Below are positions 1 through 5,514 of a stretch of DNA of 6,947 bases, in pieces. A model generated the notes under the pieces. The model did no database searches and had not been told where the DNA came from. It saw only the letters and a program-made list of their open reading frames with translations. The position numbers were made by a program, and so were the translations under genes. This DNA is from Candidatus Hydrogenedentota bacterium. GTDB lineage: Bacteria; Hydrogenedentota; Hydrogenedentia; Hydrogenedentales; GCA-2746185. The stretch spans positions 1 to 6,947 of the forward strand of contig JASJYE010000128.1 of assembly GCA_030123645.1 (NCBI GenBank). The letters run 5' to 3'. Within the stretch, counting starts at the first letter, position 1; each line of letters opens with the position of its first letter.

Positions 1-110
1 CGTCGACTACAACCCAAAATACCCCTTGACTTGAGCCACAGTATCTTGTTTCGCAAATAGCCTATACGCGAGTGCAACGGATTCTGCGTTATATTAGGGA
101 GAGGCGCGAG
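1..110. other. Non-coding edge downstream of hemF
   Basis: I see no credible gene, RNA or terminator hairpin here. It is the 3' flank of the leftward hemF gene. A TTGACT hexamer at 26-31 resembles a -35 box on the plus strand, but no matching -10 lies 16-18 bases downstream, so I do not call a promoter. Confidence 0.5.
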
Positions 111-1010
111 TCAGCCGTTGGGCGTCATGTTCACCCAATCCTGCGGCTTGAGATAGAAGTCCGTGAGCTCGTGTTCGGGCGTGCCGGGTTCGGGATGCCA
201 GTTGTAGCGCCACGTGGCCGTGGCGGGCAGGGACATCATAATGGATTCGGTGCGGCCCCGCGACTGCAGGCCGAAGGTGGTCCCGCGATCGTAGATGAGG
301 TTGAATTCGACGTAACGGCCGCGCCGGTAGAGCTGAAACTCCCGCTGCGCATCGGTCGTGGGTTTTTCGCGGTTCGCCTCGGTGAAGGGCCGGTAGAGGT
401 TGGGGAAGGCCATGCCGAGGTTTAGGCAGTAGGCGAAGGCCTTGTCCTTGTCGTCGCGCAGGTGGTCGAAGAAGGTGCCGCCGATGCCGCGGGTCTCGCC
501 GCGGTGCTTTAGGAAGAAATATTCGTCGCAACTCTTTTTGTGCTCGTCGTAGGAATAGCCCGATTCGTCGCAGATGGCCTTGAGCGCCTGGTGAAACTCG
601 ACGACTTGCCCGAGAACGGGGTAGGTCGGTGTAAGGTCGATGCCGCCGCCGAACCACCAGGCGCCGCCCGCCTCGAAGTAGCGGAGGTTCATGTGAATGG
701 TCGGGACGTGCGGGCTCCAGGGATGAATCACGAGGCTGACGCCCGTCGCAAGGAATGGCGTATCGACGGGGATTTCAATCTCCGCCGCCGCGCTCTGTGG
801 CATGGATTCGCCGCGCAGACCGGAGAAATTGACGCCGCCTTTTTCGAGCAGCGGGCCGTTCTCCCAAACGCGCGTGCGGCCACCGCCGCTACCTTTATCG
901 TAGTCCCAAAGATCCTCTAAATACGGCTGCCCGTTCTCTTCGTTGAGGAAGTCGCAGATGCGGTCCTGAACGTCCTTAAAGGCCTCTTGGATCTGTTGGG
1001 CGTCCGGCAT
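111..1010 (-). CDS. hemF: Oxygen-dependent coproporphyrinogen III oxidase (HemF)
   Basis: Cytoplasmic heme-biosynthesis enzyme that uses O2 to decarboxylate two propionate side chains of coproporphyrinogen III, giving protoporphyrinogen IX. At 299 aa it has the normal length of bacterial HemF. Visible family blocks are VPTIHMNLRYFE (residues 102-113), WWFGGGIDLTP (118-128), the signature region around C161 running through HRGETRGIGGTFFD (169-182), GRYVEFNLIYDRGT (231-244) and RGRTESIMMSLP (251-262). Candidate conserved histidines are H96, H106 and H169. The ATG start is supported by AAGGAG at 1018-1023, seven bases upstream. The stop is TGA. The gene lies downstream of, and in the same direction as, the SGNH hydrolase, but a spacer of about 190 bp makes co-transcription uncertain. 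Family assignment is very secure. The radical-SAM isoenzyme HemN has no similarity to this sequence. Confidence 0.97.
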   Translation of the reverse strand: MPDAQQIQEAFKDVQDRICDFLNEENGQPYLEDLWDYDKGSGGGRTRVWENGPLLEKGGVNFSGLRGESMPQSAAAEIEIPVDTPFLATGVSLVIHPWSPHVPTIHMNLRYFEAGGAWWFGGGIDLTPTYPVLGQVVEFHQALKAICDESGYSYDEHKKSCDEYFFLKHRGETRGIGGTFFDHLRDDKDKAFAYCLNLGMAFPNLYRPFTEANREKPTTDAQREFQLYRRGRYVEFNLIYDRGTTFGLQSRGRTESIMMSLPATATWRYNWHPEPGTPEHELTDFYLKPQDWVNMTPNG

Positions 1011-1060
1011 GTCGGAACTCCTTTTCGCTGCTACGCGTTTCGGCCAAATCCTCCCAAGGT

Positions 1061-1092
1061 CTTAGCTTCTTTTTTCCAAAAAAGAAAGTAAG
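1061..1092. repeat. AT-rich imperfect palindrome
   Basis: Two 15-base arms, 1061-1075 and 1078-1092, are inverted copies with two mismatches around a CC centre. The inner nine bases of each arm, TTCTTTTTT and AAAAAAGAA, pair perfectly. It lies 50 bases upstream of the hemF start. It could be a cruciform, a protein-binding site or a remnant of a dispersed repeat. It lacks the GC stem plus T-tract of a standard Rho-independent terminator. Confidence 0.5.
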
Positions 1093-1136
1093 CGGCAAAA
1101 AACCGATATAAAGACAACGTGTTGTTTGGAAGAAAC

Positions 1137-1153
1137 CGCTTTCGCCCAAAGCG
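1137..1153 (-). terminator. Possible weak terminator after the SGNH hydrolase
   Basis: On the minus strand CGCTTT and AAAGCG form a six-base stem around a five-base loop, followed by GGTTTCTT. It lies 47 bases beyond the hydrolase stop codon. The stem is short and the T-run is interrupted, so termination is only a possibility. Confidence 0.25.
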
Positions 1154-1199
1154 CCTGGTTGGATAATTGGGTGACGTGGCTTGGCCCATTCGTCTTGAG

Positions 1200-1871
1200 C
1201 TATTCGCTCTCCTCGCTGAGATAGGGGCGGATGATCGCGTTCCACAGATCGTAACCCTCACGGCTCAGGTGCAGGCCGTCCTGAATAAACAGGGACGCGC
1301 GAGGCTTGCCGTCGCCGCCGAGCATGGGCGTGTCGATGTCGATGAACTGAAGGTGCGGCACGGTCTCGGTGTGCGCACGAATCAGCGCGTTCGCCGCGCG
1401 CATCTTCTCGACCATCTCCCAGCGCAGGATGCTCGGTTTGATGGCGATATAGGCGATACGCGTTTTCGGTAGGGCGTCGTGGATGGTCTTGAAAAAGGCC
1501 CTCGCGTCCTCGGCGACCTGCTCAGGACTCTTCCCGGCCGCAATGTCGTTGTCGCCCGCGTACAGGACGACAAGCCGCGGCTCGTAGGGGATCGCGATCC
1601 GCGCGGCAAACTCGACGCTGTCGGCGGTTTGCGAACCGCCGAAGCCGCGATTGATGATAGTGTACTCGGGGAAATCCTCGGCCGTTTTCCACATGCGGAT
1701 GCTCGAGCTGCCGATGAAGAGGATCTCACCTTTGGGCGGCGGGTTCTCGGCGTCCCGCTGCTCGAAAGTTTGAATGGCCTTCTCCCATCGCTTCTCTTCC
1801 TCGGCGCAGAGCGGAGACGGCAGGAAAATCGCAATCACAGCGAGAAGGCAGATCGATCTATGCATGCGCAT
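1200..1871 (-). CDS. Secreted SGNH/GDSL-family hydrolase
   Basis: Predicted exported serine esterase/lipase-like hydrolase of 223 aa; the substrate is unknown. A signal peptide is evident: basic start MRMHR, hydrophobic core to about residue 19, and probable signal peptidase I cleavage after LCA (residue 23). There is a cysteine at 22 but no proper lipobox. The SGNH blocks are present: GSSS with likely nucleophile S56 (residues 54-57), GFGGSQ with an oxyanion glycine (76-81), GDND with N108 (106-109), and DGLH giving the catalytic D198 and H201. I start at 1871 because AAGGAG at 1880-1885 lies eight bases upstream. A longer frame from an ATG at 1892 would put that ribosome-binding site inside the gene. 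Such enzymes often act on acylated glycans or lipids, which might fit the sugar genes nearby, but they are separated and this is conjecture. Confidence 0.9.
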   Translation of the reverse strand: MRMHRSICLLAVIAIFLPSPLCAEEEKRWEKAIQTFEQRDAENPPPKGEILFIGSSSIRMWKTAEDFPEYTIINRGFGGSQTADSVEFAARIAIPYEPRLVVLYAGDNDIAAGKSPEQVAEDARAFFKTIHDALPKTRIAYIAIKPSILRWEMVEKMRAANALIRAHTETVPHLQFIDIDTPMLGGDGKPRASLFIQDGLHLSREGYDLWNAIIRPYLSEESE

Positions 1872-1951
1872 TGGCTCGGCTCCTTGTTGCAAACATCGTG
1901 CAATTGTAAGCGTTCAGGGGATTCAGGCTCTCAGAATACGCGGAAAGCTAA

Positions 1952-2036
1952 GCAAAAAAGGGACTTTTGGGCCCTTTCAAAAGTAGACGCAAGCGAAGCG
2001 AGGCACGAGCGTAGACGTGTCTGTCCCTTTTCTTGC
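1952..2036. repeat. Palindromic interspersed repeat, copy 1
   Basis: An element of about 85 bp is bounded by inverted arms: 1952-1964 reads GCAAAAAAGGGAC and 2023-2036 reads GTCCCTTTTCTTGC. The arms are complementary except for one missing base on the left. Inside are a hairpin with arms ACTTTTG (1963-1969) and CAAAAGT (1978-1984) and a short palindrome AGAC-GT-GTCT (2013-2022). The left 50 or so bases recur in the same orientation at 6895-6947, with one indel and two substitutions. In size and structure it resembles REP/MITE-type intergenic repeats. No coding capacity is apparent. Confidence 0.75.
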
Positions 2037-2183
2037 GTTCTGAGCGCGAAAACCCTTAATTTCACTGGTGTCCTAGGCCGTGAACGGTTAGGTGCAATTT
2101 ACCATACGCGGGGATTGCCGGGCCAACATGGCGAGGCGGAGCGCCGCCTGGCTCTGGTAGAATGCGCTTCGTGAAGCCGATTC

Positions 2184-2190
2184 GGGGAGG
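2184..2190 (+). promoter_or_regulatory. Ribosome-binding site for a GTG start
   Basis: GGGGAGG ends eight bases before the GTG at 2199 and decides the start of the Spx-like gene, since no ATG lies nearby in frame. Confidence 0.7.
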
Positions 2191-2198
2191 CCAAGCCA

Positions 2199-2555
2199 GT
2201 GGGCCTAAAAGTGTACGCCTATAAGAACTGCGGGACATGCCGAAAAGCACTGAAATGGCTGGACGAACGCAAAAGGGCATATACGCAGATCCCAATTCGC
2301 GAGCGGCCTCCTACGAAGACTGAACTCAGGAGAATGCTGGGATACCTGGACGGGGACATCAAGAAGCTCTTTAATACCTCCGGCGGCGATTACAAAGCGC
2401 TGAACTTGAAGGACAAACTTCCGAAGATGTCTCGTGTCGAAGCCATCGACCTGTTGAGTGGAAACGGCAACCTCGTCAAGCGGCCCTTCGCATTATCCGG
2501 CGAGTCCGGGACGGTGGGCTTCAAGGAAGACGTCTGGCAAGACTTGTTTCTGTAA
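2199..2555 (+). CDS. Spx/ArsC-family thioredoxin-fold protein
   Basis: A 118-aa cytoplasmic protein of the ArsC/Spx/MgsR/YffB superfamily, usually annotated as 'arsenate reductase family protein'. It opens with a beta strand followed by a redox CxxC motif (C11-G-T-C14, then RKALKWL). Other family hallmarks are PIRERPPTKTEL (32-43), KLFNTSG (56-62), LNLKDKLPKM (68-77), and the cis-proline region GNLVKRPF (90-97) with R95-P96. The start is GTG at 2199; the stop is TAA. Classical plasmid ArsC uses a single catalytic cysteine in a different motif, so arsenate reduction should not be assumed. Spx and MgsR bind RNA polymerase in Firmicutes, but that role is also not shown here. No arsR or arsB neighbour is present. 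It converges on the wbpA-like gene with a 47-base gap. Family assignment is confident; function is unknown. Confidence 0.9.
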   Translation: MGLKVYAYKNCGTCRKALKWLDERKRAYTQIPIRERPPTKTELRRMLGYLDGDIKKLFNTSGGDYKALNLKDKLPKMSRVEAIDLLSGNGNLVKRPFALSGESGTVGFKEDVWQDLFL

Positions 2556-2602
2556 GTCAGGATAGTGCGCTCAAGACCTTCATCGCTCATCGGCCAGACG
2601 GC

Positions 2603-3922
2603 TCAGGCCTTGTAAATACGCTCACGATAGCGCGTAACGTTCTTCGTGGCATTGCGCGTGTCGAGCACGAGCTGGGCGTGCTCCACGATGAATTCAATAT
2701 CGTAGCTGGTGTGCGCCGTCGCGATAAGCACACAGTCGTATTCAGCCAAACCGGCCGCCGTGAGTTCGACGGATCGCAGCTTGAAATCGAACTTTCGGGA
2801 CGGGCTGAGCTCGGGGACAAAGGGGTCGTTGTAGTCGACGGCCGCGCCGCGCGATTGCATCAGATCGATCAGCGTCAAGCCCGGCGATTCGCGCGTATCG
2901 TCGACATCGGCCTTGTAGGCAACGCCAAGCAGCAAGACGCGCGCGCCGTTTAGCGCCTTACCGTGCTCATTCAGCGCGTTCATGAGGCAAGATACCACGT
3001 ACTCCGGCATGGCGGTATTGACTTCCCCGGCGAGCTCGATAAAGCGTGTCGCAATGCCGTATTCGCGGGCCTTCCACGTGAGATAAAAAGGGTCGATGGG
3101 GATGCAGTGCCCGCCAAGCCCGGGCCCTGGATAGAAGGGCATAAAGCCGAAGGGCTTCGTCTTGGCGGCCTCGATGACTTCCCAAACGTCGATGCCCATC
3201 TTCGTGTAAATGAGCTTCAACTCGTTCACCAGTGCAATGTTGACACTTCGAAAGATGTTTTCGAGAAGCTTGACCGCTTCGGCGGCCCGTGCAGAAGAGA
3301 CGCGCACCGTCGAGACCACGATTTCGCTGTAGAGCGCATCCGCGGCATCGAGCGCATTTTCATCGCAGCCCCCAACGACTTTAGGGATCTTCGCAGTCGA
3401 GAAGACGGCGTTGCCGGGGTCTTCGCGCTCGGGCGAGTAGGCCAGAAGAAAATCCTCGCCGCAGATTGCGCCGCCGGTCTCGAGTGCGGGCCTCAGGACC
3501 TCCTCGGTAGTGCCGGGATAGGTCGTGGATTCAAGAACAATCAGTTGGCCGGGCCGCAAATGCGGCGCAATGCTTTTTCCGGTGGATTCGATGTAGCTCA
3601 GGTCCGGCTCGTGATGTGCCGTGAGCGGCGTTGGCACGCAAATCAGCAGCGCGTCGGGCTCACCCGAGCGGGAGAAATCGCCCGTGGCTTCCAGCAGGCC
3701 CCCATCGACAAGGGCGCGGATGCCGTCCGAAGAGATGTGATGGATATAGCTCTTGCCCCGGTTGAGGGCGTCGGCTTTGCCCTGGTCGGTGTCGAAGCCG
3801 AGGACTTTGAAGCCGGCCTTCGCAAATTCCATCGCAAGCGGCAGGCCCACGTAGCCGAGGCCGATGACGCCGATGACGGCTTCGCGGCTCCGAATGCGTT
3901 CAATGAAAGGATGTGCGTCCAA
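2603..3922 (-). CDS. wbpA: UDP-N-acetylglucosamine 6-dehydrogenase, WbpA-like
   Basis: NAD-dependent nucleotide-sugar dehydrogenase that oxidises C6 of UDP-GlcNAc (or an epimer) to the uronic acid for surface polysaccharide. Numbering from the TTG start (439 aa): dinucleotide-binding GLGYVG at 21-26; STTYPGTTEE at 132-141; YSPERE(D)PGN at 162-171; central-domain KLLENIFR with K218 and N222; catalytic C273 in GGHCIPIDPF; and the C-terminal UDP-binding domain with GVAYKADVDDTRESP (333-347). The GGHCIP form is typical of the UDP-HexNAc dehydrogenase branch, unlike the GGSCFP of the second dehydrogenase at 5514-6821. I choose TTG at 3922 because AAGGA lies seven bases upstream and the protein then begins MDAHPFIERI, like WbpA relatives. 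An in-frame ATG at 3991 would add 23 poorly conserved residues. It is divergent from the aminotransferase gene. UDP-ManNAc dehydrogenase (WecC-like) remains an alternative. Confidence 0.92.
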   Translation of the reverse strand: MDAHPFIERIRSREAVIGVIGLGYVGLPLAMEFAKAGFKVLGFDTDQGKADALNRGKSYIHHISSDGIRALVDGGLLEATGDFSRSGEPDALLICVPTPLTAHHEPDLSYIESTGKSIAPHLRPGQLIVLESTTYPGTTEEVLRPALETGGAICGEDFLLAYSPEREDPGNAVFSTAKIPKVVGGCDENALDAADALYSEIVVSTVRVSSARAAEAVKLLENIFRSVNIALVNELKLIYTKMGIDVWEVIEAAKTKPFGFMPFYPGPGLGGHCIPIDPFYLTWKAREYGIATRFIELAGEVNTAMPEYVVSCLMNALNEHGKALNGARVLLLGVAYKADVDDTRESPGLTLIDLMQSRGAAVDYNDPFVPELSPSRKFDFKLRSVELTAAGLAEYDCVLIATAHTSYDIEFIVEHAQLVLDTRNATKNVTRYRERIYKA

Positions 3923-3929
3923 ACCAATT

Positions 3930-3934
3930 TCCTT
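3930..3934 (-). promoter_or_regulatory. Ribosome-binding site for a TTG start of wbpA
   Basis: On the minus strand AAGGA is followed by seven bases and then TTG (3922-3920). The upstream ATG at 3991 has no comparable Shine-Dalgarno match. Confidence 0.55.
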
Positions 3935-4023
3935 GCCGGTGGAGGTGCGCGGGAGAAGGCTGCCCGCGCCATTTGCAATTCGAATCCTCATTAAACCCGA
4001 AGGCCGAAACGCGATACAAGTAT

Positions 4024-4053
4024 TTGGGACGGCCCGGAGGCTTCGCCTATAAT
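4024..4053 (+). promoter_or_regulatory. Sigma-70-like promoter for the aminotransferase gene
   Basis: A perfect TATAAT -10 box lies at 4048-4053, with TTGGGA (four of six consensus bases) at 4024-4029 and an 18-base spacer. Transcription would start near 4060, giving a leader of about 50 bases to the TTG start. The inverted repeat GACGGC (4028-4033) / GCCGTC (4055-4060), with an inner AGGC/GCCT pair, spans the -10 and might act as an operator. No equally good promoter is visible for the divergent wbpA gene. Confidence 0.55.
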
Positions 4054-4096
4054 CGCCGTCGAAGCGCGATAGACCTTATACGGAAGAAATGAACGA

Positions 4097-4104
4097 AAGG
4101 GGAG
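4097..4104 (+). promoter_or_regulatory. Ribosome-binding site for a TTG start of the aminotransferase
   Basis: AAGGGGAG is followed by eight bases and then TTG at 4113. The in-frame ATG at 4089 has GGAAG only two bases upstream, too close for a normal ribosome-binding site. Confidence 0.65.
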
Positions 4105-4112
4105 TGGGTTTA

Positions 4113-5273
4113 TTGAAAGTCCCGCTGCTGGATCTTCAGCCACAACTGAAGAGCATCGAATCGGAACTCAAGGCCGCCGTCACCGAAGTGCTCGAATCCA
4201 CGCAATACGTGCTCGGCCCTAAGGTCGAAGCGCTTGAGTCGGCCATCGCGGAGTACACGGGCACCGCCCACGCGATCGGCGTCTCCTCGGGAACCGATGC
4301 GCTCCTGGCATCGCTGATGGCCCTGGATATTGGGCCTGGGGATGTGGTCGTGACAACGCCCTACTCCTTTTTTGCGACGGCTGGGGCCATCGCGCGGCTC
4401 CATGCGCAACCAGCCTTCGTAGACATCGATCCAGACACGTACAACATGGATCCCGGCGCGCTTCGTGATTGGTTCGCGGCAAACACCGACAAGAGGGACC
4501 GCGTCAAGGCTATCCTCCCGGTCCATTTGTTCGGGCAATGCGCCGATATGGATCCCATTGTCAAGATTGCGCAGGACTATGAAGTGCCCATCATCGAGGA
4601 CGCAGCGCAGGCCGTTGGCGCGGTGTATCCCTCCGCAGCGGGCGCGAAGAAGGCCGGCAGCATGGGGGCCATGGGATGTTTCTCATTCTTTCCGACCAAG
4701 AACTTGGGCGGGATAGGCGACGGCGGCATGGTCGTGACCAACGATGCGGAGCTTGCCGAAAAAGTGCGCCGGCTGCGGAACCACGGCATGGAGCCAAAGT
4801 ATCATCACGCGATGATTGGCGGCAATTTCCGGCTCGATCCCATCCAAGCGGCCGTGCTGTTGGTAAAGCTTCCGCATCTGGAACGGTGGCACGCAATGCG
4901 CCGGGAGAACGCGGCCTACTACGACGAGCGCTTCGACGTGGAAGGCCTCAAGAAACCGTCGCTGGCCTATGGCCGCGATCGCCATATCTACAACCAGTAC
5001 GTCGTGGCGGTGTCCGGGAGGCGCGACGAACTGCGCGCCCATCTAAATGAGCAAGAAGTCGGTCACGAAGTGTACTACCCCGTGCCGCTTCATTTGCAGG
5101 AATGCTTCAAAGACCTGGGCTACGCGCAGGGCGATTTCACGAACAGTGAGAACGCCGCCGCAAGCACGCTCGCACTTCCCATCTATCCGGAACTCACACG
5201 GGCCATGCAGGACTACGTCGTCGAGAAGATCGCCGCGTTCTATCAGGGGGCAGTAGCTGCGCGGTCGTCTTAG
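4113..5273 (+). CDS. wbpE: DegT/DnrJ/EryC1/StrS aminotransferase, WbpE-like
   Basis: PLP-dependent sugar aminotransferase, cytoplasmic, that transfers an amino group (commonly from glutamate) to a keto nucleotide sugar. From the TTG start it is 386 aa and begins MKVPLLDLQPQL, as family members do; an ATG at 4089 would add eight residues. Visible features: VSSGTDALLASL (57-68) for cofactor phosphate binding; TPYSFFATAGA (82-92); VDIDPDTYNMDP (103-114); PVHLFGQCADMDPI (136-149); IIEDAAQAVGA (160-170); Schiff-base lysine K196 in SFFPTKNLGGIGDGG; and GGNFRLDPIQAAVL. Close resemblance to WbpE-type 3-aminotransferases plus the adjacent wbpA-like gene suggests amination of a UDP-3-keto-GlcNAc uronic acid. 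This substrate is inferred; other DegT enzymes act at C4 or on dTDP-sugars. It ends at TAG, next to a small inserted element. Confidence 0.92.
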   Translation: MKVPLLDLQPQLKSIESELKAAVTEVLESTQYVLGPKVEALESAIAEYTGTAHAIGVSSGTDALLASLMALDIGPGDVVVTTPYSFFATAGAIARLHAQPAFVDIDPDTYNMDPGALRDWFAANTDKRDRVKAILPVHLFGQCADMDPIVKIAQDYEVPIIEDAAQAVGAVYPSAAGAKKAGSMGAMGCFSFFPTKNLGGIGDGGMVVTNDAELAEKVRRLRNHGMEPKYHHAMIGGNFRLDPIQAAVLLVKLPHLERWHAMRRENAAYYDERFDVEGLKKPSLAYGRDRHIYNQYVVAVSGRRDELRAHLNEQEVGHEVYYPVPLHLQECFKDLGYAQGDFTNSENAAASTLALPIYPELTRAMQDYVVEKIAAFYQGAVAARSS

Positions 5274-5282
5274 CCCGGGCTA

Positions 5283-5514
5283 GAGCATCTTAAACAATAC
5301 CGTGGCCATTTTCTGTCACTGCGCCTTTGGCTGTCCGCGTTACAATCGCTCGCCTTAGCCTTATCGGGGTGCCACCGCCAAGCGCAGCTTGGGGGTGCCT
5401 TGCTTGTACGTCAGCCACTACCACACCCCCAAACGAGTTTGGCGCCGGAACGTCCGGTCTCGCATTGGCACCCGCGACGGCGTCAGAGTGGACACAGTTT
5501 TGCTTAAAATGCTC
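5283..5514. mobile_element. MITE-like non-coding element with terminal inverted repeats
   Basis: The 232-bp segment between the convergent wbpE-like and ugd genes has imperfect inverted ends: 5283-5308 matches the reverse complement of 5489-5514 at 21 of 26 positions. It is flanked by a TA duplication (5281-5282 and 5515-5516), or equally by CTAG on both sides. It encodes no transposase or plausible protein. Internal stems include TTGGGGGTG (5389-5397) with CACCCCCAA (5424-5432), and an overlapping CCAAGC/GCTTGG hairpin (5378-5392). A TA target would suit IS630/Tc1-mariner-derived elements and CTAG some IS5-family ones; I cannot tell which. Its right end abuts the ugd stop codon. Confidence 0.7.

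Larger units (their letters stand above)
1872..2198. other. Divergent intergenic region with repeat
   Basis: This spacer separates the leftward hydrolase from the rightward Spx-like gene. It contains a palindromic repeat (1952-2036, listed separately). A TACAAT -10-like hexamer lies on the minus strand at 1903-1908 in front of the hydrolase, without a recognisable -35. A TAGAAT -10-like hexamer lies on the plus strand at 2158-2163 in front of the Spx-like gene, again without a good -35. A small GC hairpin (AGGCGG/CCGCCT, 2134-2149) precedes the latter. I see no gene here. Confidence 0.5.

Noticed and set aside
1479..2174. Open frame of 231 codons on the plus strand running through the hydrolase and the repeat
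   Set aside because: It is antisense to the SGNH hydrolase and then passes through the palindromic repeat; no domain or ribosome-binding support.
2199..2555. Arsenic-resistance gene arsC
   Set aside because: The CxxC motif and lack of ars neighbours fit the Spx/MgsR/YffB branch better than a true arsenate reductase.
2592..2609. Terminator hairpin between the Spx-like and wbpA-like genes
   Set aside because: Only GGCC/GGCC plus a mismatched extension pairs, there is no T-tract, and it overlaps the wbpA stop codon.
2963..3994. Long open frame of 343 codons on the plus strand
   Set aside because: It lies antisense to the wbpA-like gene, whose motifs are unmistakable, and its translation shows no recognisable domain. 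It is a shadow of GC-rich coding sequence.
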